Origin: Microbacterium invictum
GTDB taxonomy: Bacteria; Actinomycetota; Actinomycetes; Actinomycetales; Microbacteriaceae
Reading direction: 5' to 3'
NCBI RefSeq assembly: GCF_014197265.1
Contig: NZ_JACIFH010000001.1
Location: 1,860,001-1,924,000, forward strand
Length of the DNA stretch: 64,000 nt
Shown here: piece by piece, positions 9,190-17,762 of the stretch
How the letters are laid out: every line of letters begins with the position of its first letter
Numbering within the stretch: the first letter of the stretch is position 1
Position numbers and translations under genes: made by a program
Notes under the pieces: model-generated
What the model was told of the DNA's origin: nothing
Database searches by the model: none
The model's input: only the letters and a program-made list of their open reading frames with translations

Positions 9190-10878
9190 TTACTTGCTCG
9201 GGTCGACCAGGCCCACCGACACGAAGTCGATGCCGCCCGAGAAGCCGGCGTGCGAATAGGCGCCGGCGATGTTGCTGCCGGTGACCGAGAGGACCTTCTC
9301 GTACAGGAGTGGGATGCCGGGGGCCTTGCTGACGATGGTCTGATCCAGCGCGCTCCACGCGGCGTTCGCCTCGTCGATGTCGGCCATGGCACGGATCTCG
9401 GTCATGCGCTCGTTGACCTCGGGGTCATCGAACTGCGCGATGTTGGAGTTGCCGGTCGGGAAGATCTGCGAGCCCTCGAACAGCGGGGGCAGGAAGGTCT
9501 CACCGTTGGCCCAGTCGGGGCACCAGCCGGCCAGCGCCGCGTCGGTCTGCTGCGACGTGTTGCCGATGGTCTCCCAGTAGCTGGCGGTGTCGATGACGTT
9601 CAGGTTCACCGTGATGCCGGCCTTGGACAGCGACTGCTGCAGCGATTCGGCCTGCGCCTGGGTCTTGGGCGTGGTGCGCATGTCGAGTGAGAACGAGAAG
9701 CCGTCGGGCAGACCCGCCTCGGCGAGCAGCTCCTTCGCCTTCTCGGGGTCGCCGGCGTCGTCGGCCGTCTCGAAGTCGTTGAAGTCCTCGCGGCCGGCCA
9801 TCTGCGGCGGCAGCATGGTGTGGGCGATATCGGCCAGCAGCGTGCCGCCGGTGCCGGTCTGGGCCGACTTCTTGTCGACAGCCCAGGCCACGGCCTGGCG
9901 CACGAGCTCCTGGTCGAACGGCGCCTTGGTGGTGTTCAGGCCGAGATAGGTCGTGCAGCCCTGGATGCCGTCGATCGTGCGCGCCTGGATCTCAGGGGTC
10001 TGAATGCGCGAGATCGCGGCCGGCTGGACCGAGCCGCCGATCGCGTTCGCGTCCTTGCCCTGGTCGGCGATGAGCCGCTCGTCGATCGTGGCCGGGTCCA
10101 GTCCGAACGTGTACTCGAACGAGTCGGGCAGCGCGGCGCGGATGTCGTCGGTGTCGGCACTCCAGTGCTCGTTGCGCTCGAGAACCAGCGACGATCCGGG
10201 CGTGTACTCGGTCACCTTGTAGGGGCCCGAGGAGATCGGCTGCTGATCGATGCTGGTCGTCGTGACATCGCCCTCGGCGGGGAACGGCACGAAGACATTC
10301 TGCGCCACCGCGCTGGCGAAGTCGGCGAACGGCCGGCTCAGGTGGAAGACGATGGTCTTCTCGTCGGGCGTCTCGATCGACGAGAGCTGACCCGAGCGGT
10401 AGATGCCCTCGTAGCCGTCGGTGTCGGCCAGCAGCAGGCGGGCGTACGGCGAGCCCACGGCGATGTCGGGGTCGAACGAGCGCTCGACGCCGAACCGCAC
10501 GTCGGCGCTGGTGATCGGGGTGCCGTCTTCGAAGAAGATGTCGTCCTTCAGCGTGAAGGTCCACACCGTGGCGTCCTCGTTCGGCGTACCGAGGTCGGTC
10601 GCGAGGTCCGGCACGATCTCGGTGCCTTCGGCGCCCTCACCGGTCGACTGGCTCGTCAGGGTGCGGTAGATGAGCCGGTAGAAGTTGTTGACACCGCCGT
10701 CGAAGCCCTGCGCGGGGTCGAGGTGGGAGTAGTCCGAGTTCTGGAGGACGTAGATCGTGCCGCCGTTGCCGCCCTCGGCGCCGGGAGCGTCGTCGTCGGT
10801 GCCGGGGGTGCTGGACGAACAGCTCGACAGTGCGAGCACTCCGACGAGCGCGATGCCGAGAAGGTACTTCTTTCTCAT
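9190..10878 (-). CDS. Peptide ABC transporter substrate-binding lipoprotein (SBP_bac_5)
   Basis: Cell-surface solute-binding lipoprotein of the family-5 peptide/opine/nickel group. 562 aa with a lipoprotein signal (MRKKYLLGIALVGVLALSSC, lipidated Cys20) and an acidic Ser/Gly linker. The mature part has SBP_bac_5 features: DLATDLGTPNEDATVWTF, TSADVRFGVERS, and C-terminal domains around AGWCPDWANGETFL. It is the first gene of the importer transcript. Two direct repeats of a candidate GntR operator lie 149-208 bases upstream, suggesting shared control with the hydroxyproline genes. Substrate inferred from context: Pro/Hyp-rich, possibly glycosylated, peptides. Confidence 0.93.
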   Translation of the reverse strand: MRKKYLLGIALVGVLALSSCSSSTPGTDDDAPGAEGGNGGTIYVLQNSDYSHLDPAQGFDGGVNNFYRLIYRTLTSQSTGEGAEGTEIVPDLATDLGTPNEDATVWTFTLKDDIFFEDGTPITSADVRFGVERSFDPDIAVGSPYARLLLADTDGYEGIYRSGQLSSIETPDEKTIVFHLSRPFADFASAVAQNVFVPFPAEGDVTTTSIDQQPISSGPYKVTEYTPGSSLVLERNEHWSADTDDIRAALPDSFEYTFGLDPATIDERLIADQGKDANAIGGSVQPAAISRIQTPEIQARTIDGIQGCTTYLGLNTTKAPFDQELVRQAVAWAVDKKSAQTGTGGTLLADIAHTMLPPQMAGREDFNDFETADDAGDPEKAKELLAEAGLPDGFSFSLDMRTTPKTQAQAESLQQSLSKAGITVNLNVIDTASYWETIGNTSQQTDAALAGWCPDWANGETFLPPLFEGSQIFPTGNSNIAQFDDPEVNERMTEIRAMADIDEANAAWSALDQTIVSKAPGIPLLYEKVLSVTGSNIAGAYSHAGFSGGIDFVSVGLVDPSK

Positions 10879-11026
10879 GGGATGCGTTCCGTTTCTCTGT
10901 GCCTGAGACCACGGTGGCGGACCACAGTGGCTGTGTCTCAGTGGGGTGGGTTGCCGTCATCGCGGGGGCGCGTCCTGGGGCGCGCCATCGCGATCAGGTC
11001 GTATGTACGATCAGGCCTTTCTGCAC

Positions 11027-11041
11027 GTACCGTGTGACATA
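11027..11041. promoter_or_regulatory. Candidate GntR operator, copy 1 (GTACCGTGTGACATA)
   Basis: Identical in sequence to copy 2, 43 bases away (about four helical turns), so two dimers could bind the same DNA face. Its TGTGACATA core matches the palindrome at 17603-17629 and resembles the site overlapping the regulator start. Confidence 0.55.
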
Positions 11042-11069
11042 CCACCATACGGGGAAGTCATCGGAATGT

Positions 11070-11084
11070 GTACCGTGTGACATA
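11070..11084. promoter_or_regulatory. Candidate GntR operator, copy 2 (GTACCGTGTGACATA)
   Basis: Second direct copy of the 15-mer. With flanking bases it contains TGTGACATATTA (11076-11087), which is identical over 12 bases to the minus strand of the operator upstream of the dehydrogenase gene (17608-17619). Confidence 0.55.
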
Positions 11085-11167
11085 TTATTCTTCCCGGCCA
11101 GCGAGAATCCAAGGGGAAACCAGGTCGCTACCGATTCGTTACGCGGCCGCAACACGACGCGCACCGG

Positions 11168-12667
11168 TCAGTTCGCGGCGTGCGAGCCCCAGTTCAGCGA
11201 CTCTCCTGCGCGGGCGCGAGCCTGGGGCACACCCCACGGATTGTCGTCGCGCAGCGGTGCCGGAAGAAGCACGGCGGGGGCGTCCTGGTAGGACACCGGC
11301 CGCAGGAACCGACCGATGGCCGCGGTGCCGACCGAGGTGGACGCGTCGTTGGTCGTGGCCGGCCACGGGCCACCGTGCTGCATCGCGGGGGTGACGGCCA
11401 CGCCGGTGGGCCAGCCGCCGAACAGCACGCGTCCGGCGTGCCGGGTGGCCGCCTGCACGAGGCCGCGGATCCGCTCATCATCCTCGCGCTCCCCCACGTG
11501 CAGGGTCACGGTGAGATTGCCCTCGAAGAGCGTGTCGAGCGCGCCGACGAGGTCGTCGCCGGGTCCGTACTCGACGAGCACGGCAAGCGGGCCGAAGCTC
11601 TCGTCGAGCACGGCCGCACCGGCGGCGGCCACATCGGCCAGGGAGGCGGCGTAGACCGACGGGCGGGCCCAGCCGTGGCCGTCTTCGGCGATGCGGATCT
11701 CACCGTCGGCGATCGAGCGGATGCCGGGCGCCGAGGCCACGGCATCCCTTCTGTCCTTGTAGGAGTCGGCGATGCGCGGGTTGAGCAGACGGTGTTCGGC
11801 GATCTGCGCGGCCTCGGCGGCGATGCGGTCGTCGAGGCCGTGTCCGGCCGGGACGAACACGAAGCCGGGCTTGGTGCACAGCTGGCCGGCCGATCCCGAC
11901 ACGCTCGCCACGAACCCGGTGGCGATGGCGTCGCCGCGTTCGCGCACGGCCGCCTCGGTCACCACGACCGGGTTCACCGAGCCGAGCTCGCCGAAGAACG
12001 GGATGGGGGCGGGCCGGGAGGCGGCGATGTCGGCGAGCAGCCGGCCCGCGTGGATCGAACCGGTGAACGACCCGGCTGCGATGCGCGGATCCCGCAGCAG
12101 GGCGACACCGGCTTCCTGCCCCGTCACGATCTGGAAGACGCCGTCGGGCATGCCGGCGCCGGCGAGCGCCTCGGCCACCACGGCCGCAGTGCGCTGCGAC
12201 AGCTCGGGATGCCCCGAGTGCGCCTTGACGATGACCGGGCATCCGGCGGCGAGCGCGGCCGCGGTGTCGCCGCCGGCGACCGAGAACGCGAATGGGAAGT
12301 TGCTGGCCGCGAAGTTGAGCACCGGGCCGAGTGCGACGAGGTAGCGGCGCAGGTCGGGGCGCACACCCAGCGCGAAGTCGGGGTCGGCCTCGTCGATGCG
12401 GACGTCGAGGTATTCGCCGTCGACGATGGTGTCGGCGAACAGGCGCAGCTGCACGGCGGTGCGCTTCAGCTCGCCGCGCAGGCGGGCCTCGGTCAGGCCG
12501 GTCTCGGCCGCGGCAACACCGACGAGCTCGTCGGCGTGGGCCTCGAGTGCGTCGGCGACCGCGACGAGCGCCCGGGCGCGGTCGTGCGGGGCGGTGGCGG
12601 CGAACGGCTCGGCGGCGTCGGCTGCGGCCTGGGCTGTGGCGTCGAGTGCGGGGGGCAGGGTGGTCAC
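11168..12667 (-). CDS. NADP-type aldehyde dehydrogenase, alpha-ketoglutarate semialdehyde dehydrogenase
   Basis: Final step of hydroxyproline catabolism: 2,5-dioxopentanoate (alpha-ketoglutarate semialdehyde) to 2-oxoglutarate. 499 aa from a GTG at 12667 with a GAGGAG site upstream, 10 nt after the epimerase stop. Seen: NFAASNFPFAFSVAGGDTA cofactor loop (residues 118-135), general base Glu227 (FFGELGSVNP) and catalytic Cys264 (GSAGQLCTKPG). The sequence style is that of the hydroxyproline/sugar-acid semialdehyde dehydrogenases rather than betaine-aldehyde enzymes. Context with epimerase and deaminase makes the substrate assignment strong, although other aldehydes are possible. Confidence 0.9.
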   Translation of the reverse strand: MTTLPPALDATAQAAADAAEPFAATAPHDRARALVAVADALEAHADELVGVAAAETGLTEARLRGELKRTAVQLRLFADTIVDGEYLDVRIDEADPDFALGVRPDLRRYLVALGPVLNFAASNFPFAFSVAGGDTAAALAAGCPVIVKAHSGHPELSQRTAAVVAEALAGAGMPDGVFQIVTGQEAGVALLRDPRIAAGSFTGSIHAGRLLADIAASRPAPIPFFGELGSVNPVVVTEAAVRERGDAIATGFVASVSGSAGQLCTKPGFVFVPAGHGLDDRIAAEAAQIAEHRLLNPRIADSYKDRRDAVASAPGIRSIADGEIRIAEDGHGWARPSVYAASLADVAAAGAAVLDESFGPLAVLVEYGPGDDLVGALDTLFEGNLTVTLHVGEREDDERIRGLVQAATRHAGRVLFGGWPTGVAVTPAMQHGGPWPATTNDASTSVGTAAIGRFLRPVSYQDAPAVLLPAPLRDDNPWGVPQARARAGESLNWGSHAAN

Positions 12668-12677
12668 AGGGGGCTCC

Positions 12678-13679
12678 TCAGAACTGGAATCCGGTCGGCA
12701 TCGGGTCGGCGGGGTCGAGCAGGTACTGCCCCATCCCCGTCACCCAGGCGCGGCCGGTGATGGTCGGGATGACGGCGGGCCGGCCGTCGACCTCGGTCTC
12801 GGCGATGAGGCGGCCGATGAACCGGGTCCCGATGAACGATTCGTTGATGAAGTCGGTGTCGAGCGCCAGTTCGCCCCGCGCCCACAGCTCGGCCATGCGC
12901 GCCGAGGTGCCGGTGCCGCACGGCGACCGGTCGAACCAGCCGGGGTGGATCGCCATCGCGTGTCGTGAGTGCGCGGCGGTCGAGCCGGGCGCGATGAACT
13001 CGACGTGGTGGCAGTGGTCGAGTCCCTCGATGAGGGGATGCCGGGGCGGTGCCTGCTCGTTGATGGCGGCCATGATCGCAAGGCCGGCCTGGATGATGTC
13101 GTCCTTACGGTCGCGGTCGAACGGCAGGTCGACGTCGTCGAGGTTCACCATGGCGTAGAAGTTGCCACCGAACGCCATCGAGTACGGCACGGTGCCCAGG
13201 CCCGGCACCTCGATGGTGACATCGAGGGCGTCGACGTAGCTCGGGACGTTCTCGATGGTGACCGCGTCGGCGTGGCCGTCGGAGACGGCGACCTTCGCGA
13301 TGACGAGGCCGGCGGGGGTGTCGAGCCGGATCGTGGTGACCGGCTCGACGACCTCCACCATGCCGGTCTCGACGAGGACCGTCGCCACGCCGATGGTGCC
13401 GTGCCCGCACATGGGCAGGCAGCCCGACACCTCGATGTAGACCACGCCCCAATCGCAGTCGGGCCGGGTCGGGGGCTGGAGGATCGCACCGCTCATGGCG
13501 GCATGACCGCGCGGCTCGTTCATCAGGAACAGCCGGATCTCGTCGAGATGCGCCATGAAGTGCAGCCGCTTGTCGTTCATGGTGGCGCCGGGGATGACCC
13601 CGACGCCCCCCGTGACGACGCGCGTGGGCATGCCCTCGGTGTGCGAATCGACCGCGGTGATGACTCGTGACGACCTCAT
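12678..13679 (-). CDS. Proline racemase family, 4-hydroxyproline 2-epimerase
   Basis: Converts trans-4-hydroxy-L-proline to cis-4-hydroxy-D-proline by a two-base mechanism. 333 aa, ATG at 13679 preceded by GGAG. Both catalytic cysteines are present: Cys91 in SGCLPMCGHGTIG and Cys254 in DRSPCGTGTSARM. This excludes the trans-3-hydroxyproline dehydratases, which lack the second cysteine. Other landmarks are the N-terminal ITAVDSHTEGMPTRVV and the NEPRGHAAMSGA segment. Neighbouring D-hydroxyproline dehydrogenase and deaminase genes favour hydroxyproline epimerase over proline racemase. Confidence 0.92.
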   Translation of the reverse strand: MRSSRVITAVDSHTEGMPTRVVTGGVGVIPGATMNDKRLHFMAHLDEIRLFLMNEPRGHAAMSGAILQPPTRPDCDWGVVYIEVSGCLPMCGHGTIGVATVLVETGMVEVVEPVTTIRLDTPAGLVIAKVAVSDGHADAVTIENVPSYVDALDVTIEVPGLGTVPYSMAFGGNFYAMVNLDDVDLPFDRDRKDDIIQAGLAIMAAINEQAPPRHPLIEGLDHCHHVEFIAPGSTAAHSRHAMAIHPGWFDRSPCGTGTSARMAELWARGELALDTDFINESFIGTRFIGRLIAETEVDGRPAVIPTITGRAWVTGMGQYLLDPADPMPTGFQF

Positions 13680-13729
13680 GTCTCCAATTCTCCCCCGCCC
13701 GGCCTCACGACCGACCGGCGCTCAGTCGC

Positions 13730-14644
13730 TCAGCGCGATGCGATGTAGTCGAGTGCACGCAGCGTGTCGCGGCGCACTCCGGCCTCGTACTCGGCCGACA
13801 GCGGGCCGCGCGGCGGGCGGCTCGGCCCGCCGTAGCTCTGGCCGGCGATGTCGATCGAGAGCTTGATCGCCTGCACGAACTGCGTCTTGGTGTCCCAGCG
13901 GAACACGGCCACCAGCTGACGGTACAGCTCGCGCGCCTCGGCGATCTTGCCGGCGGTGACGAGGTCGTAGATCTCGACGGCCTCCTTGGGGAAGGCGTTC
14001 GGGTAGCCGGCGAACCAGCCCACCGCTCCGTCGACGAGCGACTCGAACAGCAGGTCGTCCGACCCGGCGATGACGTCGATGTCGCACAGCTCCTGGATCT
14101 CGAGCACGCGGCGCACGTCGCACGAGAACTCCTTGATCGCCACGACGTTCTCGAGCTCGAACAGCTCGGCGACCAGGTCGGGCGTGAGGTCGACCTTGGT
14201 GTCGATCGGGTTGTTGTAGAGCATGATCGGCAGGCCGACCTCGCTGAGCTTCGTGTAGTGCTCGATGACGTCGGCACGGCTGGCGCGGTACATCGTCGGG
14301 GGCAGCGCGAGCAGTCCGTCGGCGCCGTCCTCCTTGGCGTACTGCGCCCACTGCACGGCCTGGTGCCAGCCCGGGGCGTGGATGCCGGCGACGACGATGC
14401 CCCGGCCGTCGACGGCCTCGACGGCGACCTGCACGACCTTGCGGCGCTCGTCGTCGGTGAGGGCCGAGTACTCGCCGAGCGAGCCGTTCGGGCCGACGCC
14501 GCGGCATCCATTGCTCATCAGGAAGTCGACATGCTGCGCGAAGCGGTCATAGTCGACGGCGAGGCCGGCGGGGGCGCTCGGGTCATCCTTGAAGGCCAGG
14601 GTCGTGGCGACGACGACGCCGCCCAGGTCGAAGTTCTTACTCAT
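13730..14644 (-). CDS. Dihydrodipicolinate synthase family, 1-pyrroline-4-hydroxy-2-carboxylate deaminase
   Basis: Deaminates delta-1-pyrroline-4-hydroxy-2-carboxylate to alpha-ketoglutarate semialdehyde. 304 aa from the ATG at 14644 (ATGA overlap with the upstream oxidoreductase stop); the longer frame beyond it is antisense to neighbouring genes. DHDPS/NAL fold signatures: GCRGVGPNGSLGEY (residues 46-59), Tyr143 in LPIMLYNNP and Schiff-base Lys171 in VVAIKEFS. A 50-base gap separates it from the epimerase gene. Function is assigned from family plus pathway context; a lysine aldolase fold alone would not decide it. Confidence 0.88.
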   Translation of the reverse strand: MSKNFDLGGVVVATTLAFKDDPSAPAGLAVDYDRFAQHVDFLMSNGCRGVGPNGSLGEYSALTDDERRKVVQVAVEAVDGRGIVVAGIHAPGWHQAVQWAQYAKEDGADGLLALPPTMYRASRADVIEHYTKLSEVGLPIMLYNNPIDTKVDLTPDLVAELFELENVVAIKEFSCDVRRVLEIQELCDIDVIAGSDDLLFESLVDGAVGWFAGYPNAFPKEAVEIYDLVTAGKIAEARELYRQLVAVFRWDTKTQFVQAIKLSIDIAGQSYGGPSRPPRGPLSAEYEAGVRRDTLRALDYIASR

Positions 14645-16068
14645 TGCGGTGATCCTCTTTCGGTGTCGGGGGTGGGTGTCGCCTCGGCCAGTTCGGCCAG
14701 GCGCACGGGGGTGACGATGGGACGGTGGTCGGCGCGGCCGCCGTCGGCGTCGGCGCCGATCAGCTGCTCGACGGTGCGGCCGCACATGCGGCCCTGGCAG
14801 ATGCCGAGACCGGCACGGGTGGTGAGCTTGACCGACCGCAGCGAGGCCTGCTCGGTCGCCGCGGCGACGTGGCGCAGTCGTCCGGCGGTGACGCCCTCGC
14901 AGCGGCAGACGACGGTGGCGTCGTCGAGCCACTTCTGCCAGCCCGGGCGGATGCCGTGTGCGGCTTCGAGTCGCTGCGCGAAGTGCGTGGTGGTGCGTCG
15001 GCGGCGGGTGAGGGATGCCGGGATGTCGAACGGCTCGGCCACGGTCGCGGCGGCGGCCGCGAGCCCGGCGATCTCGCCTTCGACCAGCGCCGCATCGGCG
15101 CCGCCGACGCCGGTGACCTCGCCCGCGGCGAAGACCCCGGTGACCGACGTCTGCTGCCCGTCGTCGACGACGACGAAGCGCTCGGGGGTGAGTGCGCAGC
15201 CGGCGGCGATGGCCAGCTCGACGCGCGGGAGGAACCCATGCCCCACGCAGACGGCGTCGGCCTCGATGGTGCGCTCGGTGCCGGGGATGGGTGACCAGCC
15301 CGCATCGAGCTTCGCGACGGTGACCGACTCGACCCTGCCGTTGCCGTGGGCCGCGATGACGCCCTCGCCGAGCCGGTAGGCAATGCGGTGGCGGAGGTGG
15401 CCGCCGACGTAGCCGGCCAGTTCGGTCGCCTTGTGCGCGGCGCCGAGCAGCCGCCACGGGCGGGGCAGCCAGCCGCGGGTGAGGGCGGGGATGCGGGCCG
15501 CTTCGTGCACGCTCGTGACCTGCGCGCCGACCTGGGTCAGCGAGGCGGCGACGGGCAGCAGGAACGGTCCTGCGCCCGAGACGACGACCCGGCGGCCGAC
15601 CGCGACGCGCTCGCCCTTGGCGAGGGCCTGCGCGGCGCCGGCGGTGAAGACGCCGGGCAGGGTCCAGCCGGGGAACGGCAGCGTGCGGTCGTGGGCGCCG
15701 ATCGCGAGGATGATCGCGTCTGCGCGCAGCTCGTGGGCGATGCGCGCCTGGCCGTCGACCGGGCCTTCGAACGCGTGCACGCGCAGGGCGCCGTCGGGGT
15801 CGCGGTCGATCGCCCAGACCTGGGTCTCGGCCAGGATCCGGATGCCGGGGTCGCTCGCGAGCGCATCGCGCAGCGCCGTGAAGGTCGACCAGCCGTGGTG
15901 CAGGCGGTGCTCGTGCGCGCCGCTGCGGGCGGCGGGCAGGTGCCGCCAGTACTGGCCGCCGAGAGCGTCGGCGGAGTCGACGAGGGTGACGGCGACTCCG
16001 CGCGAGCGGGCCGCCTTCGCCGCGGCGAGTCCGGCGGGGCCGGCGCCGAGGATCAGGACGCCGGTCAT
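14641..16068 (-). CDS. NAD/FAD oxidoreductase with C-terminal 2Fe-2S domain, D-hydroxyproline dehydrogenase subunit
   Basis: Large subunit of an HcnB/opine-oxidase-like complex, 475 aa. The N-terminal FAD Rossmann motif GAGPAGLAAAKAARS (residues 8-22) is followed by a second dinucleotide site (VVSGAGPFLLPVA) and a C-terminal Bfd-like cysteine set: VCRCEG and GICQGRMCGR. With the small 2Fe-2S protein and the FAD oxidase encoded just upstream it forms the typical three-gene amine dehydrogenase seen in heteromeric D-hydroxyproline dehydrogenases. ATGA overlaps on both sides imply stoichiometric expression. Confidence 0.9.
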   Translation of the reverse strand: MTGVLILGAGPAGLAAAKAARSRGVAVTLVDSADALGGQYWRHLPAARSGAHEHRLHHGWSTFTALRDALASDPGIRILAETQVWAIDRDPDGALRVHAFEGPVDGQARIAHELRADAIILAIGAHDRTLPFPGWTLPGVFTAGAAQALAKGERVAVGRRVVVSGAGPFLLPVAASLTQVGAQVTSVHEAARIPALTRGWLPRPWRLLGAAHKATELAGYVGGHLRHRIAYRLGEGVIAAHGNGRVESVTVAKLDAGWSPIPGTERTIEADAVCVGHGFLPRVELAIAAGCALTPERFVVVDDGQQTSVTGVFAAGEVTGVGGADAALVEGEIAGLAAAAATVAEPFDIPASLTRRRRTTTHFAQRLEAAHGIRPGWQKWLDDATVVCRCEGVTAGRLRHVAAATEQASLRSVKLTTRAGLGICQGRMCGRTVEQLIGADADGGRADHRPIVTPVRLAELAEATPTPDTERGSPQ

Positions 16069-16400
16069 GCGCGGGCCTCCTCGTGCGTGTCCGGCAGGCG
16101 GTCGTGCTGGGTGCAGACCTCGTCACCCTCGCGCACGCGGCGCAGGCACGCCCGCACGTCGCGGGTCTCGCCCACGGTGACGATGCAGTCGAAGCAGACG
16201 CCGATCCCGCAGAACACCCCGCGCGGCTCTGCGCCGACCGCGGTCGTGCGCCAGGAGGTGCGGCCGGTCGAGAGGATCGCACCGGCGATCGTCTGACCCT
16301 CGATGGCCGTCGCGGGCTCGCCGTCGAGAGTGAACCCGATCGTGTGGCCGCGCCGCGGGGCGGCCGGGTCGTCGGCGTGATCGCGGAGGTACGCGGTCAT
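16065..16400 (-). CDS. Small 2Fe-2S ferredoxin-like subunit (HcnA-like)
   Basis: 111 aa Fer2_4-type protein. Cysteine ligands are visible in FCGIGVCFDC and RACLR, the compact C-x4-C-x2-C plus distal C set of the 2Fe-2S subunits in HcnABC-like and sarcosine-oxidase-like complexes. A beta-grasp N-terminus (IGFTLDGEPATAIEGQTIAGAIL) precedes them. It is sandwiched between the two flavoprotein subunits with ATGA overlaps at both ends, so it is inferred to pass electrons between the FAD sites of the D-hydroxyproline dehydrogenase. Confidence 0.9.
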   Translation of the reverse strand: MTAYLRDHADDPAAPRRGHTIGFTLDGEPATAIEGQTIAGAILSTGRTSWRTTAVGAEPRGVFCGIGVCFDCIVTVGETRDVRACLRRVREGDEVCTQHDRLPDTHEEARA

Positions 16401-17602
16401 GCGGCCTCCTCGCCGAGGACGGCCGCGCGGTCGACGCGGAAGGGCGTGGCATCCACCGGCGTGGGGTGGCCGTCGATCAGCGCCGTGATGATGTCGGCGG
16501 TCGACACGGACAGGCCGATGCCGGCGCCCTCGTGACCTGTGGCGTGCCAGAGTCCGGGCATGCGCGGGTCGGGGCCGATCACCGGCAGGTGGTCGGGGAC
16601 GTAGGGGCGAAAGCCGCCGTAGGTGCGCATGATCGATGCGTTCGCGAGGAAAGGGAAGACGCGCATCGCCTTGCCGGCGAGCTCGCGCAGCACCTCGACG
16701 CGGAGGTGGTCGTCGAACCCGACCTGCTCGCGGCTCGAGCCGATCAAGACCGTGCCGCCCTGGGTCGACTCGATCACACTCGAGGTCTGCAGCGCGGCGT
16801 CAGCGGACTGCGTGGCACCGAAGTAGTCGCCGTCGTACACCTTGTGGAACACGCGGTGCGGCATGCGGGTGGTCACCAGCACCATGCCGCGGCGCGGGCG
16901 GACGTCGATGCGGGCACCCAGTGCGGTCGACAGCCCGGCGGCCCAGGGGCCGGCGGCGTTGACGATGACGTCGCCGTGGAGATCGCCGTGGTCGGTGTGG
17001 ATTCCGGTGAGTGTGCCGGCGCGGACGATGCCGCCGGTCACGGTGGTGCGCATGCGCATGACGGCGCCGGCGGAACGTGCCGAGCGGAGCATCGCCTCGG
17101 CGGCGATGACCGGCTGCACCTGCGCGTCTTCGGGGTAGTGGATGGCGGCGGTGATCGCGGGGTTCAGCGCGGGCTCGAGGTCGAGCGCCTCGGCGGTCGA
17201 GATCTCGCGGGCGACGACCCCGGCATCCCGCTGCGACGCGGCGAACGTTTTCAGGGGGTCGGCGCCGGCGGCCGTCGTGGCGACCACGACGCCACCCTTG
17301 GCCTCGAATTCGATGCCGGGGAAGTCCGGTCCGCTCTCGTCGCGCAGCTCGGCGCTGAGGGTGGCCCAGCGGCGGCGGGCGTGCTGTGCGAGGACGAGCT
17401 CGGGCCCGGGCCCCTTGTCCGAGACGAGCAGGTTGCCCTCGCCGTGCGAGCTCGTGCCCGAGACCGCGTCGGCGCGATCGACGATCGCGACCGTGCGACC
17501 GGTCTGCGCGAGCGCGCGGGCGCAGGCCGCACCGACGATGCCCGCGCCCACGACGATGACGTCGTAGCCGCGTGTGCGGTCGTCGGTGGCCTGCGAACTC
17601 AT
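16397..17602 (-). CDS. FAD-dependent amine oxidoreductase (DAO fold), D-hydroxyproline dehydrogenase catalytic subunit
   Basis: 401 aa DadA/SoxB-like flavoprotein with the N-terminal dinucleotide motif VIVVGAGIVGAACARAL and a C-terminal GHEGAGIGLSVSTADI. It oxidises cis-4-hydroxy-D-proline to the pyrroline in the proposed pathway. First gene of the catabolic transcript: its ATG (17600-17602) directly abuts a 27-bp palindrome, leaving no room for a Shine-Dalgarno sequence, so the message may be leaderless. The assignment rests on family and on the adjacent 2Fe-2S and NAD/FAD subunits. Confidence 0.88.
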   Translation of the reverse strand: MSSQATDDRTRGYDVIVVGAGIVGAACARALAQTGRTVAIVDRADAVSGTSSHGEGNLLVSDKGPGPELVLAQHARRRWATLSAELRDESGPDFPGIEFEAKGGVVVATTAAGADPLKTFAASQRDAGVVAREISTAEALDLEPALNPAITAAIHYPEDAQVQPVIAAEAMLRSARSAGAVMRMRTTVTGGIVRAGTLTGIHTDHGDLHGDVIVNAAGPWAAGLSTALGARIDVRPRRGMVLVTTRMPHRVFHKVYDGDYFGATQSADAALQTSSVIESTQGGTVLIGSSREQVGFDDHLRVEVLRELAGKAMRVFPFLANASIMRTYGGFRPYVPDHLPVIGPDPRMPGLWHATGHEGAGIGLSVSTADIITALIDGHPTPVDATPFRVDRAAVLGEEAA

Positions 17603-17629
17603 GTCAGTAATATGTCACATACTGCTGAC
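17603..17629. promoter_or_regulatory. 27-bp palindromic operator at the catabolic operon start
   Basis: GTCAG-TAATATGTCACATACTG-CTGAC is a near-perfect inverted repeat centred on 17616, with only two mismatched pairs. It begins one base upstream of the ATG of the dehydrogenase gene. The core TATGTGACATA fits a GntR/FCD dimer site, and the gntR gene lies 133 bases further upstream. A bound repressor would cover the promoter or the start of the message. Confidence 0.65.
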
Positions 17630-17737
17630 GGAGGCAAGCGGATCGACGGTGCGGTGTTCCGCACGTGACGAGGTGGCTGTTGCGGACTCGCGTGGCAGCG
17701 AGCACGACTGCGGTCTCGCTCGGCTGCGCAGGCCCCG

Positions 17738-17757
17738 GCCTCGCTCGGCAGCGAGGG
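17738..17757. terminator. Hairpin downstream of gntR
   Basis: GCCTCGCT-CGGC-AGCGAGGG forms a 7-8 bp stem six bases past the gntR stop codon (minus strand). It has no clear U-tract, so intrinsic termination is uncertain; it would separate the regulator message from the catabolic operon. Confidence 0.4.
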
Positions 17758-17762
17758 CCCGA

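Larger units (their letters stand above)
10879..11167. promoter_or_regulatory. Intergenic region upstream of the peptide importer
   Basis: 289-base gap between the minus-strand semialdehyde dehydrogenase end and the importer lipoprotein start. It is locally AT-richer than its surroundings (11001-11130) and holds two copies of a 15-bp candidate operator; no gene or strong hairpin was seen. It is the only sizeable gap inside the locus apart from those flanking the regulator, so it is the likely second promoter of the regulon. Confidence 0.5.

Noticed and set aside
10981..11100. A riboswitch (for example glycine or proline related) upstream of the importer
   Set aside because: No conserved riboswitch core or stable helices could be traced; the AT-rich direct repeats fit a protein-binding site better.
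14645..16282. A frame extending the DHDPS-like gene upstream to about 850 codons
   Set aside because: The extension is Arg-rich sequence in another frame of the oxidoreductase gene; the family start is at 14644 with ATGA coupling.
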